In this document: piece after piece, positions 8,176 to 15,382 of the stretch
Layout of the letters: each line of letters opens with the position of its first letter
How positions within the stretch are numbered: the stretch's first letter is position 1
From: Ruminococcus sp. UBA4275
Lineage (GTDB): Bacteria; Bacillota; Clostridia; Oscillospirales; Ruminococcaceae
Assembly: GCA_002395085.1 (NCBI GenBank)
Contig: DGVV01000037.1
Span: 1-25,763 of the forward strand
DNA length: 25,763 bases
Direction: 5' to 3'
Notes under the pieces: generated by a model
Seen by the model: the letters and a program-made list of their open reading frames with translations, nothing else
Told to the model about the DNA's origin: nothing
Databases searched by the model: none
Made by a program: the position numbers and the translations under genes

Positions 8176-9243
8176 TTACCGGACCGTCTGCATGATGCTC
8201 TTAGCATCTGCATAACTGACCGGTTTCAGATGGGCAAGCGTATTGCGCGCAAGCCGGAAGAGATCCAGCCGCCTGTAATTCTGATCATCCAGCCGGATCA
8301 TGCCGCGTGCCGTCAACTGAATCAGCAAGCCCAGTTCCACATCGCACACAGAGGTAATCTCCTCTCCCAGCGCATTTTGCAGCGGCAGCGCAGCCTGAAT
8401 TTCAGCCTCATGCTTTTTCACAAATCCGCTGCGGTACTGTTCGATAATCGGGAACAGAATTTTCACCTGACTCTCCCAGATCTTCTCACGGATTTTCTCC
8501 TCAGAAAGCGCAATCTCAAACGGGCTGCCGTCACTTCTGCAAGCAGATCCCGCAATTTCAGTCAGGCAGGCAGCAGGCGATTCCAGAAAGCCGCTGCCCT
8601 TCGCAATGCATTCCGCACAAAGCTCCACATCATTGCCGCAGATGGTGGAGACCATCTCCGAAAGATAACGCCGCTGCTGCGTATTGAGCTGCATCTCCGC
8701 ACAGGAGAGCGCACAGAATGTGTAAACATCAAACGGCTCAATGAAATCCGAGAACGAAAGATTCTTCAGCCTGCTGATGCCCTTGGGAATCTTGGTCTGC
8801 TCCTTCAGTTCCAGAATGAACACCGCAGATTCTGCGGGAGAGGCGGTGTGTCCGTAATAATCCCGGATGAACTGACACCACTGGGCAAGCTGCTCTCCGG
8901 AAACATTTTTCAGCCAGATGTAGCGCGTACTCAGAACCGTATTCTCCTGCGCCAGAAACGCCGCAAACGATTTGCCGTAGCGATACTGCGCCCGCTTCTC
9001 CTGCTTGCAGTAGTGTTCCAGCAGATAAGCCCCCGGCTCCTGTTCCGGACATTCTGTCACTTCCAGCCGTTTTTCGTTATTCTGCTCCATCAGCTTTTCA
9101 TCCAGCCGTTCCATCATTTCGCTTCGCCACGGCATCTCCGGCGGCAGAAGCAGAATCAGACTCTGATGCTTCAAAAGCGAATCGGTAATCTGCTGAATAA
9201 ACAGCGCCGCCTTTGAAATCATCGTCCACCAAACCTGTTTCAT
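8176..9243 (-). CDS. Putative HEPN-domain protein with degenerate ATPase-like N-terminus
   Basis: This 355-residue protein starts at the ATG at 9243, which has AAAGGAGG five bases upstream, overlapping the stop codon of the large ATPase gene; an in-frame start at 9267 is less likely. Residues 20-250 are laid out like a P-loop ATPase module (hydrophobic strand SLILLLPP, later AVFILELK) but lack a Walker A motif. The last ~105 residues form a predicted helical domain that begins IWESQVKILFPIIEQYR and ends with RLARNTLAHLKPVS, in which R333-N-T-L-A-H338 matches the RN-x3-H form of the HEPN RxxxxH signature. Known: many HEPN domains are metal-independent RNases used as toxins in defence systems. 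Inferred: this is the effector of the operon and the upstream ATPase controls it. The motif is short, so chance resemblance or a non-catalytic HEPN role is possible. Confidence 0.6.
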   Translation of the reverse strand: MKQVWWTMISKAALFIQQITDSLLKHQSLILLLPPEMPWRSEMMERLDEKLMEQNNEKRLEVTECPEQEPGAYLLEHYCKQEKRAQYRYGKSFAAFLAQENTVLSTRYIWLKNVSGEQLAQWCQFIRDYYGHTASPAESAVFILELKEQTKIPKGISRLKNLSFSDFIEPFDVYTFCALSCAEMQLNTQQRRYLSEMVSTICGNDVELCAECIAKGSGFLESPAACLTEIAGSACRSDGSPFEIALSEEKIREKIWESQVKILFPIIEQYRSGFVKKHEAEIQAALPLQNALGEEITSVCDVELGLLIQLTARGMIRLDDQNYRRLDLFRLARNTLAHLKPVSYADAKSIMQTVR

Positions 9244-9254
9244 ATCCCCCTCCT

Positions 9255-12200
9255 TTAAAATTCGCAATATTGCAGAATCTCGTCTTCAATCTGCTGCACA
9301 CTGCCCAGCATCTGGCAGAAGCTGCGTCTCGCAAAGCGGTACATCTCATTTCCGCTGAGCTGGAACACATTCAGTTCCCGCATCTCCTCCATCAGCGCAG
9401 CGATCATATCGCGGTCCAGTGCAGCAATCTTCGGAATGCCGAAATATTCCGCCAGTTCCTGAATATCCTTTGCACTTGTACCGTTCTGCCCAAGACTCTC
9501 GCGGTCGTGATAGTGATATGCTGCAAGCAGTGCGATGATATAGTAATAATCATCATCTCCGACCCTGAGCGTAATAAAGAACTTGTCGCGAATCTGCACT
9601 TCCAGCTTGGAATCAGCCAGTGCCTTTTTGATCTGCTCCTCCTTCAGCACATAGGGCGGAACGGCATTTTCGTCATAGCCCGCATAATTCTTCTGAAGGC
9701 TCTCAATCAGATTGGCGCAGTAAAGCTGAAGCAGACCCGGAAAATAATTCGTTGTGCCGAAAATGGTGGAAATCAGCGTTTCGGTCTTTTCATCATCCGG
9801 AAAACGGAATCCCAGATACGAAAGCGGCACTTCCAGGAGTTCTCTTGCCTCTGTCGCCTGGAAAGGCTTGATGGTCAGCGCATCAAGATGCGTCAGCACT
9901 CTGTTATTGCTGAGGGCTGCCTTCTTATTGAAGCGAACAATATTCCGGAGACCGGCAATGACAAACTTGAAGCGGTTTTCCCCGATGCTCTCAATGTCCT
10001 TCAGCTCATCGAACGGCTTGTACTCCACACCCGGTTCGCCGCAGCTTTCAATGAACACATCCGCCTCATCCAGCAGCAGCAGCAGATACGGAATCGGCGG
10101 GACACCTTCCGGATTCCGCAGGCGTTTCTTGATGCTGCGGGCAAGCTGAGACCAGTCTTCCGTCGGCTGTTCATCCGGCAGGATGCCCTCATCAATCAGC
10201 GTCTCCGAAATCTTCCGTGCAGCCTCCTTATAGTTCTTGCCCTTAATATCGACCAGAACAGCGCGGTCACCGTTTTCATTCCGGTTGATGTCCTTTTTCG
10301 CCATCCGCAGCAAAGCCGATTTGCCAAGCTGTCTGCCGCCGTATACAAGATGGACACCGGTTGCAGATTCAATCGCTGTCAGTTCCTTCTGTCTGCCCAT
10401 GAAGATTTCCGGCGGCAGAATGTGAACCGAATCATAGCTGTACGGCTGATAATACGAGAACGGCATCGTCACCGCCATCAGCATCCGGTTCACGGCATAT
10501 TCGGAATAGTGCTGTGCCAGATACACAATGACAATGCGGTCAATCACCATGAAGGTGTTTGCAAAGTTCATGGTTTTCATTTTCCGTGCCAGTTCGCGCC
10601 GGTCCGGCAGATTCATGCCGTAATCCAGCAGAATAATGGTATTCTGCGCAGAACCGATGTTCCGCATCGTGTCAATCACTCTGGAGGCATCCATTTTGCC
10701 GCGCACTGCAACGATGCGGAAGCCTCTCTTTTCCGCCTCCGAGCCGAACACGGCAATCGGATGCGTATAATTATTCTTTCTGCCGTTCACAGGCTGCTTG
10801 AGGTAGGCATAATAGTGATCGTTTCCGCTGATTTTCGGCTGAACCGTGACCTTCTCCACTGCAAAGCCGAGCGCCTCCATCAGACTCCGGATCTTTTCCG
10901 GCGAGAAATCCGGCGTATTGGGCCAGTTATCATAGAGGCGGTTGCCGCCCTTCATATCTCTGTTATGCACCTGCATCGTTTTCAGTGTCACGCCCGGACT
11001 GCCTGCTTTGACGGAATACACCTGATAATTCTCCAGAAATTCCCGCAGATAATCCTTCTCGATGAAGCTTTCCGCCATATCGTAATCATTGGCAATCAGG
11101 CGGTTCAGCAGATCTTCTGCGGCAGCGTAATTCTGAATTTCAATCCGCTTATGGATTTTCTCTACCGCCTCACGCATTCTGGCATCGGTCTGCACTTCCG
11201 GATGTTCCCTGATATAGGCATCAATATCCTGCTGCAAAGCAGCCGCTCTTGACTGCGCGTTCTTCGCAATCTGTGCAAGGATTCCCTTGATGATCTTCCC
11301 GAAGAAGCCGTAGTTGCCGTTCTGCACCGCCCATGCAAACCAGTGATCCATAATCTGCACGAAGCTTTCTTTCATATCGACCTTGGTGTTATCAATCTGA
11401 CCGTAGGCATAGCGCAGTTCGAGTTCCTCCATGAACTCCTTGCGCTTGGTATCCATGCCCGCACGCGCATAATCCTCTGCGCGCTGAATTTCCGTTTCCG
11501 GCAGAATCTCCTCTCCGCTTCCGGCAAACCGCATCATATAGCGGACAATCAGCTTGGCAGAACCGTAATCATCACCGCCCTGCAAGATCGCATAGAGACG
11601 TTCTTCCAGTGTCTGTTCCGGCTCAGACTGATGCCGTTCAATACGCGCAGCAATCGAAAGCTCCGGAATCTCATAAACCTCCTCAAAGACCGGCAGGAAA
11701 TTGCAGTCCAGCAGCACCCATTCGTTCTTCAGGAAGCCGACGTAGAAGCAGCGGTGCTGCGCTTCATCATACGAACCGTCCATGCGCTTCTCAATTTCCG
11801 TCAGCACATCGCAGATGATCTGTTTGCCGCAAACATCCGGCAGCGCGCTGCTTTCAGTCTGTTCGCTGAACAAAACCGCCTCGCGGATTCCCTGCATCAT
11901 CAGGTCACAAAGATGATCATAGGCAAGCTGCTCCTCGCTTTCTCTGACAGGGCCCTGATTCTGCACCAGCGAAACATAGCGGCACAGCAGCGTTGCGATC
12001 TTCTGGATGCTTTTGAACACATTGTTCCGCAGTCTGCCCATCAGGTCAGAGGATTTTTTCTCCAGCCGGATCAGTGCGCCTGCTTCCGCCCATTTCTCAT
12101 CAATCAGCGCGTTGATTTTCTGGGAATCCAAGTTGCTCTCATCAATCGAACACTCATCACGGATCAGCGTTGTCATGAGATACTCCGAAATCAGCTCCAC

Positions 12201-14441
12201 CGATTCGCGTTCATTTTTCCGCACAGAATCCAGCAGCACCGCCAGATTGCTGCCGCGGTTAAACAGCAGCTTTTTCGTTTCCAGCATCCGCTTCTGATGT
12301 GCCGTTTCCTTTGCATCCGTCTCGATGTAAAGCTCATAGAGTTTCTGCGCTTCCTGCGTGACCTCCTGCAATTCCGCTTCCAGACGCATCCGGTCTTTCT
12401 GGCGGTAATTGGCGTAGGCATCCATGCCGTGATGATACCGGAGCTTGAATTCTTTCATCCGGTAAATCAGATCCCGCAGCGCAGTGTTCTGTTCCAGCAG
12501 CGGCCATCCTGCAATGGTGCTGTACAGCGTATGAACATTGTGATCATACATGGCATGATCATAGAAGAAATTGCGGATAATGGCGGCAATGGCAAGATAT
12601 TCCGAAATCGGATAGCTGACGCTGAAATACACGTCATACAGAATATCCGAACTGTACCGGCACTGTTCCAGCGGATCATTATACGCATAGGCAAGCTGCT
12701 TATAAAAGTTCTCCATCTCCGGATGCACCTTCATGAACGACCTTGCATAGGCAGTTGCGCAGTACGGCTTTTCGGCAATCAGCATCTCCATGCAGAGATG
12801 CAGGATTTTTTCGCGCTTTTCTGCGGTCAGTTCCACCGGTGTCACCGCCGCAGGAACATACGGCTTTGCGGCATATCTGTATGGTTCCTCCGGCTGGGAT
12901 TCCGCCGCATCTTCCGGCAGATCTTCCGTTTCCTCCGGCTGCGATTCCGCCGCATCTTCCGGCTGGTCTTCCGTTTCCTCCGGCTGCGATTCCGCCGCAT
13001 CTTCCGGCAGATCTTCTGTTTCCTCCGGCTGGGATTCCGCCGCATCCTCCGGCAGGTCTTCCGTTTCCTCCGGCTGAGATTCCGCCGCTGCTTCCGGCAG
13101 ATCTTCTGTTTCCTCCGGCTGGGATTCCGCCGCTGCTTCCGGCAGGTCTTCCGTTTTCTCCGGCTGGGATTCCGCTGCATCCTCCGGCAGATCTTCTGTT
13201 TCCTCCGGCTGGGATTCCGCCGCATCTTCCGGCAGATCTTCTGTTTCCTCCGGCTGGGATTCCGCCGCTGCTTCCGGCAGGTCTTCCGTTTCCTCCGGCT
13301 GGGATTCCGCCGCATCTTCCGGCAGATCTTCCGTTTTCTCCGGCTGGGATTCCGCCGCTGCTTCTGCTTCCGTCTCCTCCGCAGAATTCTGCTTCGGGAG
13401 ATCCCTGCGCTGATCCAGACGGCAGATCCGGCGCAATTCCGCATACTCCACCCGCGCACCCGTCGCACCGGAATAAACAGACCCGTCGGTATCATCCATC
13501 ACAAATGTATTCTCCAGAGAAAGCACTTTGCATTCCTGGCACAGCCATTGATTCACAGCAAATGCCTGATTCTTGTTCATGCCAATCACAAGCAGATACG
13601 AGTCTTTCAGTGCAAGTTTCCGTACACTGCGGCACAGTTCCAGAAACTGATCCGGACGGTTGCTGATAATACCTGCACAGATCAGATTCGCACGCAGATC
13701 CATGCAGCTTCTGAACGCCTGCGCATAGAAATACGTCATAATCTCAATCACAGGCTGATCCTGCTGCTGCACAAACCAGCGTTTCCAGAACCGCACATAC
13801 ATCATCCGCAGCATCAGCGCATTGGCATCGCTGACAGACGGTGCAGCATTCTGGAACTTCAGTATCCGCTTGTCCATTTTCAGCAGCTTCACGGTCTCAC
13901 GCTGCTGCATCACCTTTCTGCCTTTTTCAGAAAGCACGTAAATGCTGTCGGAATCTTTCATGCGCAGGATATTCAGATAGCCGAGTTTCTGATAACTGTC
14001 GCACAGTTCCGCGGCTTCTTTTACCGTACTGTTGATCCGGTATGCCAGCATTTCCGGCACGGTAAATCCGTTCATCACGATCTCAACCAGCACCATGGCA
14101 AGCTTACCCTGCGAATTCCGGTTGTCGTTCCGGAATGTCTTCGCGCCGACCACGCCCGATGCCTTCTTGCTGACAATCTGCTGAATGACCTTTGAGGATG
14201 CAGAAACCGTCATGCTGTCCGGATTATGGATGCCGATTGTTTCCCAGAACGACGGCTGTTCCTGCTTCGGTTCTGCCCTGCAAACTGTGACCGGTTCTGC
14301 TTCCTGCGCCTTCTCCTGCACAGATTCCGGTTCTGAACGCTGTACGGTTTCCGGTTCTGCGGCAGGTTCAGCCGCCTGCACAATTTCCGGTGCAGTTTCC
14401 GCCGCCGCTTCCGGCAAATCTGCGGGCTGCGCCTCCTGCAC
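9255..14441 (-). CDS. Giant STAND/AAA-type P-loop ATPase with acidic tandem repeats (downstream part of an amber-split frame)
   Basis: Residue numbers count from the GTG at 14441. Visible in order: a Q/E/P/A-rich linker (1-65); a winged-helix-like region (about 85-195, ending YVLSEKGRKVM); ten and a half 15-residue acidic repeats (362-519); a long helical region with coiled coil near 680-720; an alpha/beta module (about 1230-1330); FMGRQKEL and then the Walker A GGRQLGKS (K1374); the Walker B LLLLLDEAD (D1458, E1459); a segment HLDALTIKPFQATEARELLEVPLSYLG-like in style to STAND ATPases; and a C-terminal winged-helix-like end. STAND ATPases act as switchable sensors in cell-death and anti-phage systems; sensing here is inferred. 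The GTG has no ribosome binding site, and the frame is open back to the UAG at 14466, beyond which the previous gene continues in the same frame. The true product may therefore be ~1960 residues, or this gene may be poorly translated. Confidence 0.72.
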   Translation of the reverse strand: MQEAQPADLPEAAAETAPEIVQAAEPAAEPETVQRSEPESVQEKAQEAEPVTVCRAEPKQEQPSFWETIGIHNPDSMTVSASSKVIQQIVSKKASGVVGAKTFRNDNRNSQGKLAMVLVEIVMNGFTVPEMLAYRINSTVKEAAELCDSYQKLGYLNILRMKDSDSIYVLSEKGRKVMQQRETVKLLKMDKRILKFQNAAPSVSDANALMLRMMYVRFWKRWFVQQQDQPVIEIMTYFYAQAFRSCMDLRANLICAGIISNRPDQFLELCRSVRKLALKDSYLLVIGMNKNQAFAVNQWLCQECKVLSLENTFVMDDTDGSVYSGATGARVEYAELRRICRLDQRRDLPKQNSAEETEAEAAAESQPEKTEDLPEDAAESQPEETEDLPEAAAESQPEETEDLPEDAAESQPEETEDLPEDAAESQPEKTEDLPEAAAESQPEETEDLPEAAAESQPEETEDLPEDAAESQPEETEDLPEDAAESQPEETEDQPEDAAESQPEETEDLPEDAAESQPEEPYRYAAKPYVPAAVTPVELTAEKREKILHLCMEMLIAEKPYCATAYARSFMKVHPEMENFYKQLAYAYNDPLEQCRYSSDILYDVYFSVSYPISEYLAIAAIIRNFFYDHAMYDHNVHTLYSTIAGWPLLEQNTALRDLIYRMKEFKLRYHHGMDAYANYRQKDRMRLEAELQEVTQEAQKLYELYIETDAKETAHQKRMLETKKLLFNRGSNLAVLLDSVRKNERESVELISEYLMTTLIRDECSIDESNLDSQKINALIDEKWAEAGALIRLEKKSSDLMGRLRNNVFKSIQKIATLLCRYVSLVQNQGPVRESEEQLAYDHLCDLMMQGIREAVLFSEQTESSALPDVCGKQIICDVLTEIEKRMDGSYDEAQHRCFYVGFLKNEWVLLDCNFLPVFEEVYEIPELSIAARIERHQSEPEQTLEERLYAILQGGDDYGSAKLIVRYMMRFAGSGEEILPETEIQRAEDYARAGMDTKRKEFMEELELRYAYGQIDNTKVDMKESFVQIMDHWFAWAVQNGNYGFFGKIIKGILAQIAKNAQSRAAALQQDIDAYIREHPEVQTDARMREAVEKIHKRIEIQNYAAAEDLLNRLIANDYDMAESFIEKDYLREFLENYQVYSVKAGSPGVTLKTMQVHNRDMKGGNRLYDNWPNTPDFSPEKIRSLMEALGFAVEKVTVQPKISGNDHYYAYLKQPVNGRKNNYTHPIAVFGSEAEKRGFRIVAVRGKMDASRVIDTMRNIGSAQNTIILLDYGMNLPDRRELARKMKTMNFANTFMVIDRIVIVYLAQHYSEYAVNRMLMAVTMPFSYYQPYSYDSVHILPPEIFMGRQKELTAIESATGVHLVYGGRQLGKSALLRMAKKDINRNENGDRAVLVDIKGKNYKEAARKISETLIDEGILPDEQPTEDWSQLARSIKKRLRNPEGVPPIPYLLLLLDEADVFIESCGEPGVEYKPFDELKDIESIGENRFKFVIAGLRNIVRFNKKAALSNNRVLTHLDALTIKPFQATEARELLEVPLSYLGFRFPDDEKTETLISTIFGTTNYFPGLLQLYCANLIESLQKNYAGYDENAVPPYVLKEEQIKKALADSKLEVQIRDKFFITLRVGDDDYYYIIALLAAYHYHDRESLGQNGTSAKDIQELAEYFGIPKIAALDRDMIAALMEEMRELNVFQLSGNEMYRFARRSFCQMLGSVQQIEDEILQYCEF
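12885..13358 (-). repeat. 45-bp in-frame tandem repeat (10.5 copies)
   Basis: Ten complete units plus eight codons encode the 15-residue consensus AAESQPEETEDLPED, with variation mainly E/K at position 8, L/Q at 12 and D/A at 15. Because 45 is a multiple of three, copy-number change would keep the reading frame. The encoded segment is strongly acidic and probably disordered, and it links the N-terminal winged-helix-like region to the helical part of the ATPase. It also keeps other frames open, which creates spurious long ORFs. Confidence 0.95.
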
Positions 14442-14465
14442 GCCGGCATCTGCCGGAACGGACTG

Positions 14466-14468
14466 CTA
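14466..14468 (-). other. In-frame UAG separating two halves of one reading frame
   Basis: The TAG that ends the 223-residue ORF is followed, without any shift of frame, by eight codons and then the 1728-residue ORF (context GCG TAG CAG TCC). No ATG and no Shine-Dalgarno sequence lie between the stop and the next candidate start. A single C-to-T change from CAG would produce it, and the surrounding linker is glutamine-rich. All the other genes that end in this window use TAA or TGA. Confidence 0.85.
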
Positions 14469-15137
14469 CGCCGGCAGTACATCCCCACAGATTTCCGCTG
14501 TCGTTTCGCCGGATGCTGCGGCTGTTCCGGCAAGCACATACCGGCGGGCAACCAGACCGTCATAAATACGGCGCTCCGGATAATACCGGTGAATCTCATC
14601 CATCAGCGTTTCCCATTTTTCCAGTTCCGCCGCAGAGTCCCCCGGTGTCTCCTGAATGCCCCGCAGGAACAGTTCCTGCGGTTTTGCGGTATTGTCATCC
14701 ACGGAATGATCCGCAAGATACTCCGGATCTTGCAGTTGTTCCAGCAGCGATGCCGCCTGCTGCTGATAACTGCACAGCGCATCCGCATAAACAGAAAACT
14801 GCGACTGCACACGGACAAACTGTTCCAAAATCCGCTTCACAGCGCAGACCTTCTCTGCGAGTTCCATGTTGTACTGCGTGACCGCCTGCTGATACGCTGC
14901 CAGATCGCTTCCGGCTGCCGGCAGAATGCTTTCCGGCAAAATCCTGCCGGCTTCTGCCGCAGCGGTATCATAGCACTGATGCAGCGCTGCAATCATCTCC
15001 TGATAATCCGATGCTTCCTTCCGGGGAATGAGTTTCCCCGCCTGCATTTCGGAGAGCATTTCCTCCAGTGAAAGCGTTGCCGCCTGCATCATCTGCTGGA
15101 AATGCAGGACGGCTTCTTGAAATTTCCTGTCATTCAT
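14466..15137 (-). CDS. Helical N-terminal segment, probably the first part of the giant ATPase
   Basis: This 223-residue ORF is the first of the operon. The ATG at 15137 is preferred to the GTG at 15158 because AGAGGG lies seven bases upstream of it. The product is predicted to be almost wholly alpha-helical, with long amphipathic stretches such as YNMELAEKVCAVKRILEQF and YQQQAASLLEQLQ; no enzyme motif, membrane helix or signal peptide is visible. The last 20 residues become a small-residue linker, which continues in the same frame past the UAG as a Q/E/P-rich linker. That continuity suggests it is the N-terminal helical domain of the ATPase, cut off by a nonsense codon. Alternatively, it is a genuine separate small subunit, with the longer protein made by readthrough. 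Confidence 0.72.
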   Translation of the reverse strand: MNDRKFQEAVLHFQQMMQAATLSLEEMLSEMQAGKLIPRKEASDYQEMIAALHQCYDTAAAEAGRILPESILPAAGSDLAAYQQAVTQYNMELAEKVCAVKRILEQFVRVQSQFSVYADALCSYQQQAASLLEQLQDPEYLADHSVDDNTAKPQELFLRGIQETPGDSAAELEKWETLMDEIHRYYPERRIYDGLVARRYVLAGTAAASGETTAEICGDVLPA

Positions 15138-15190
15138 GTATAGTCCCTCTTTGTTCACATCTCAAACGGGTGGCGGATCTTATTAGGAAT

Positions 15191-15219
15191 ATTATAACAC
15201 AGTGAACAAGAAATGTCAA
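15191..15219 (-). promoter_or_regulatory. Perfect-consensus sigma-A promoter of the ATPase/HEPN operon
   Basis: Minus strand: -35 TTGACA (15214-15219), exactly 17 bases, -10 TATAAT (15191-15196). Transcription should start near 15184, about 47 bases before the ATG. An 8-base inverted repeat has one half inside the spacer (GTGAACAA, 15202-15209) and the other in the leader just before the start codon (TTGTTCAC, 15151-15158). Such a strong promoter on a potentially toxic operon would make repressor control sensible, and this repeat is the obvious candidate operator. Confidence 0.82.
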
Positions 15220-15330
15220 CGCAAACATACACATTTATGCAGTTTGTAAACAAGGCGCGGATTTTGCAGGCAAAACACCGGATCACAAGTGCCGTTTCCG
15301 GAAAATTGCACAAAACAACAAATACAGCCG

Positions 15331-15372
15331 CAGCAAACAATCCGCCGTCTGTTGCCCTTCCAGACGGCGGAT
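15331..15372 (-). terminator. Terminator of the sensor-GGDEF gene
   Basis: A perfect 12-base stem, ATCCGCCGTCTG with CAGACGGCGGAT, encloses a nine-base loop. On the minus strand it is followed by TGTTTG, a modest T tract. It lies directly after the stop of the GGDEF gene and shields the downstream operon promoter. The rest of 15220-15330 shows no gene or clear signal. Confidence 0.75.
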
Positions 15373-15382
15373 ATTGTGATTC

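Noticed and set aside
9213..11252. 679-codon open frame on the plus strand
   Set aside because: It lies antisense to the ATPase core, whose Walker motifs are clear on the other strand; the translation shows no domain.
12885..13358. CRISPR array
   Set aside because: Units are contiguous 45-bp copies with no unique spacers, and they encode a continuous in-frame peptide.
12743..13666. Proline-rich repeat protein (307 codons, plus strand)
   Set aside because: It is the out-of-frame antisense reading of the 45-bp repeats; there is no start signal.
11343..14195. 950-codon open frame on the plus strand opposite the ATPase gene
   Set aside because: It has no ribosome binding site or recognisable domain, its translation is an arginine/phenylalanine-rich mirror of the opposite gene, and the 45-bp repeats help to keep it open.
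14466..14468. Whole-genome recoding of UAG to Gln (genetic code 15)
   Set aside because: Other genes here have full family lengths without any in-frame UAG, and the window looks chromosomal and not phage-like. The absence of UAG as a stop elsewhere in the window means it is not strictly excluded.
15340..15372. Repeat family linking the hairpins at 6381-6414 and 15340-15372
   Set aside because: They share CAGACGGCGG, but this is a short GC-rich stem sequence easily shared by independent terminators.
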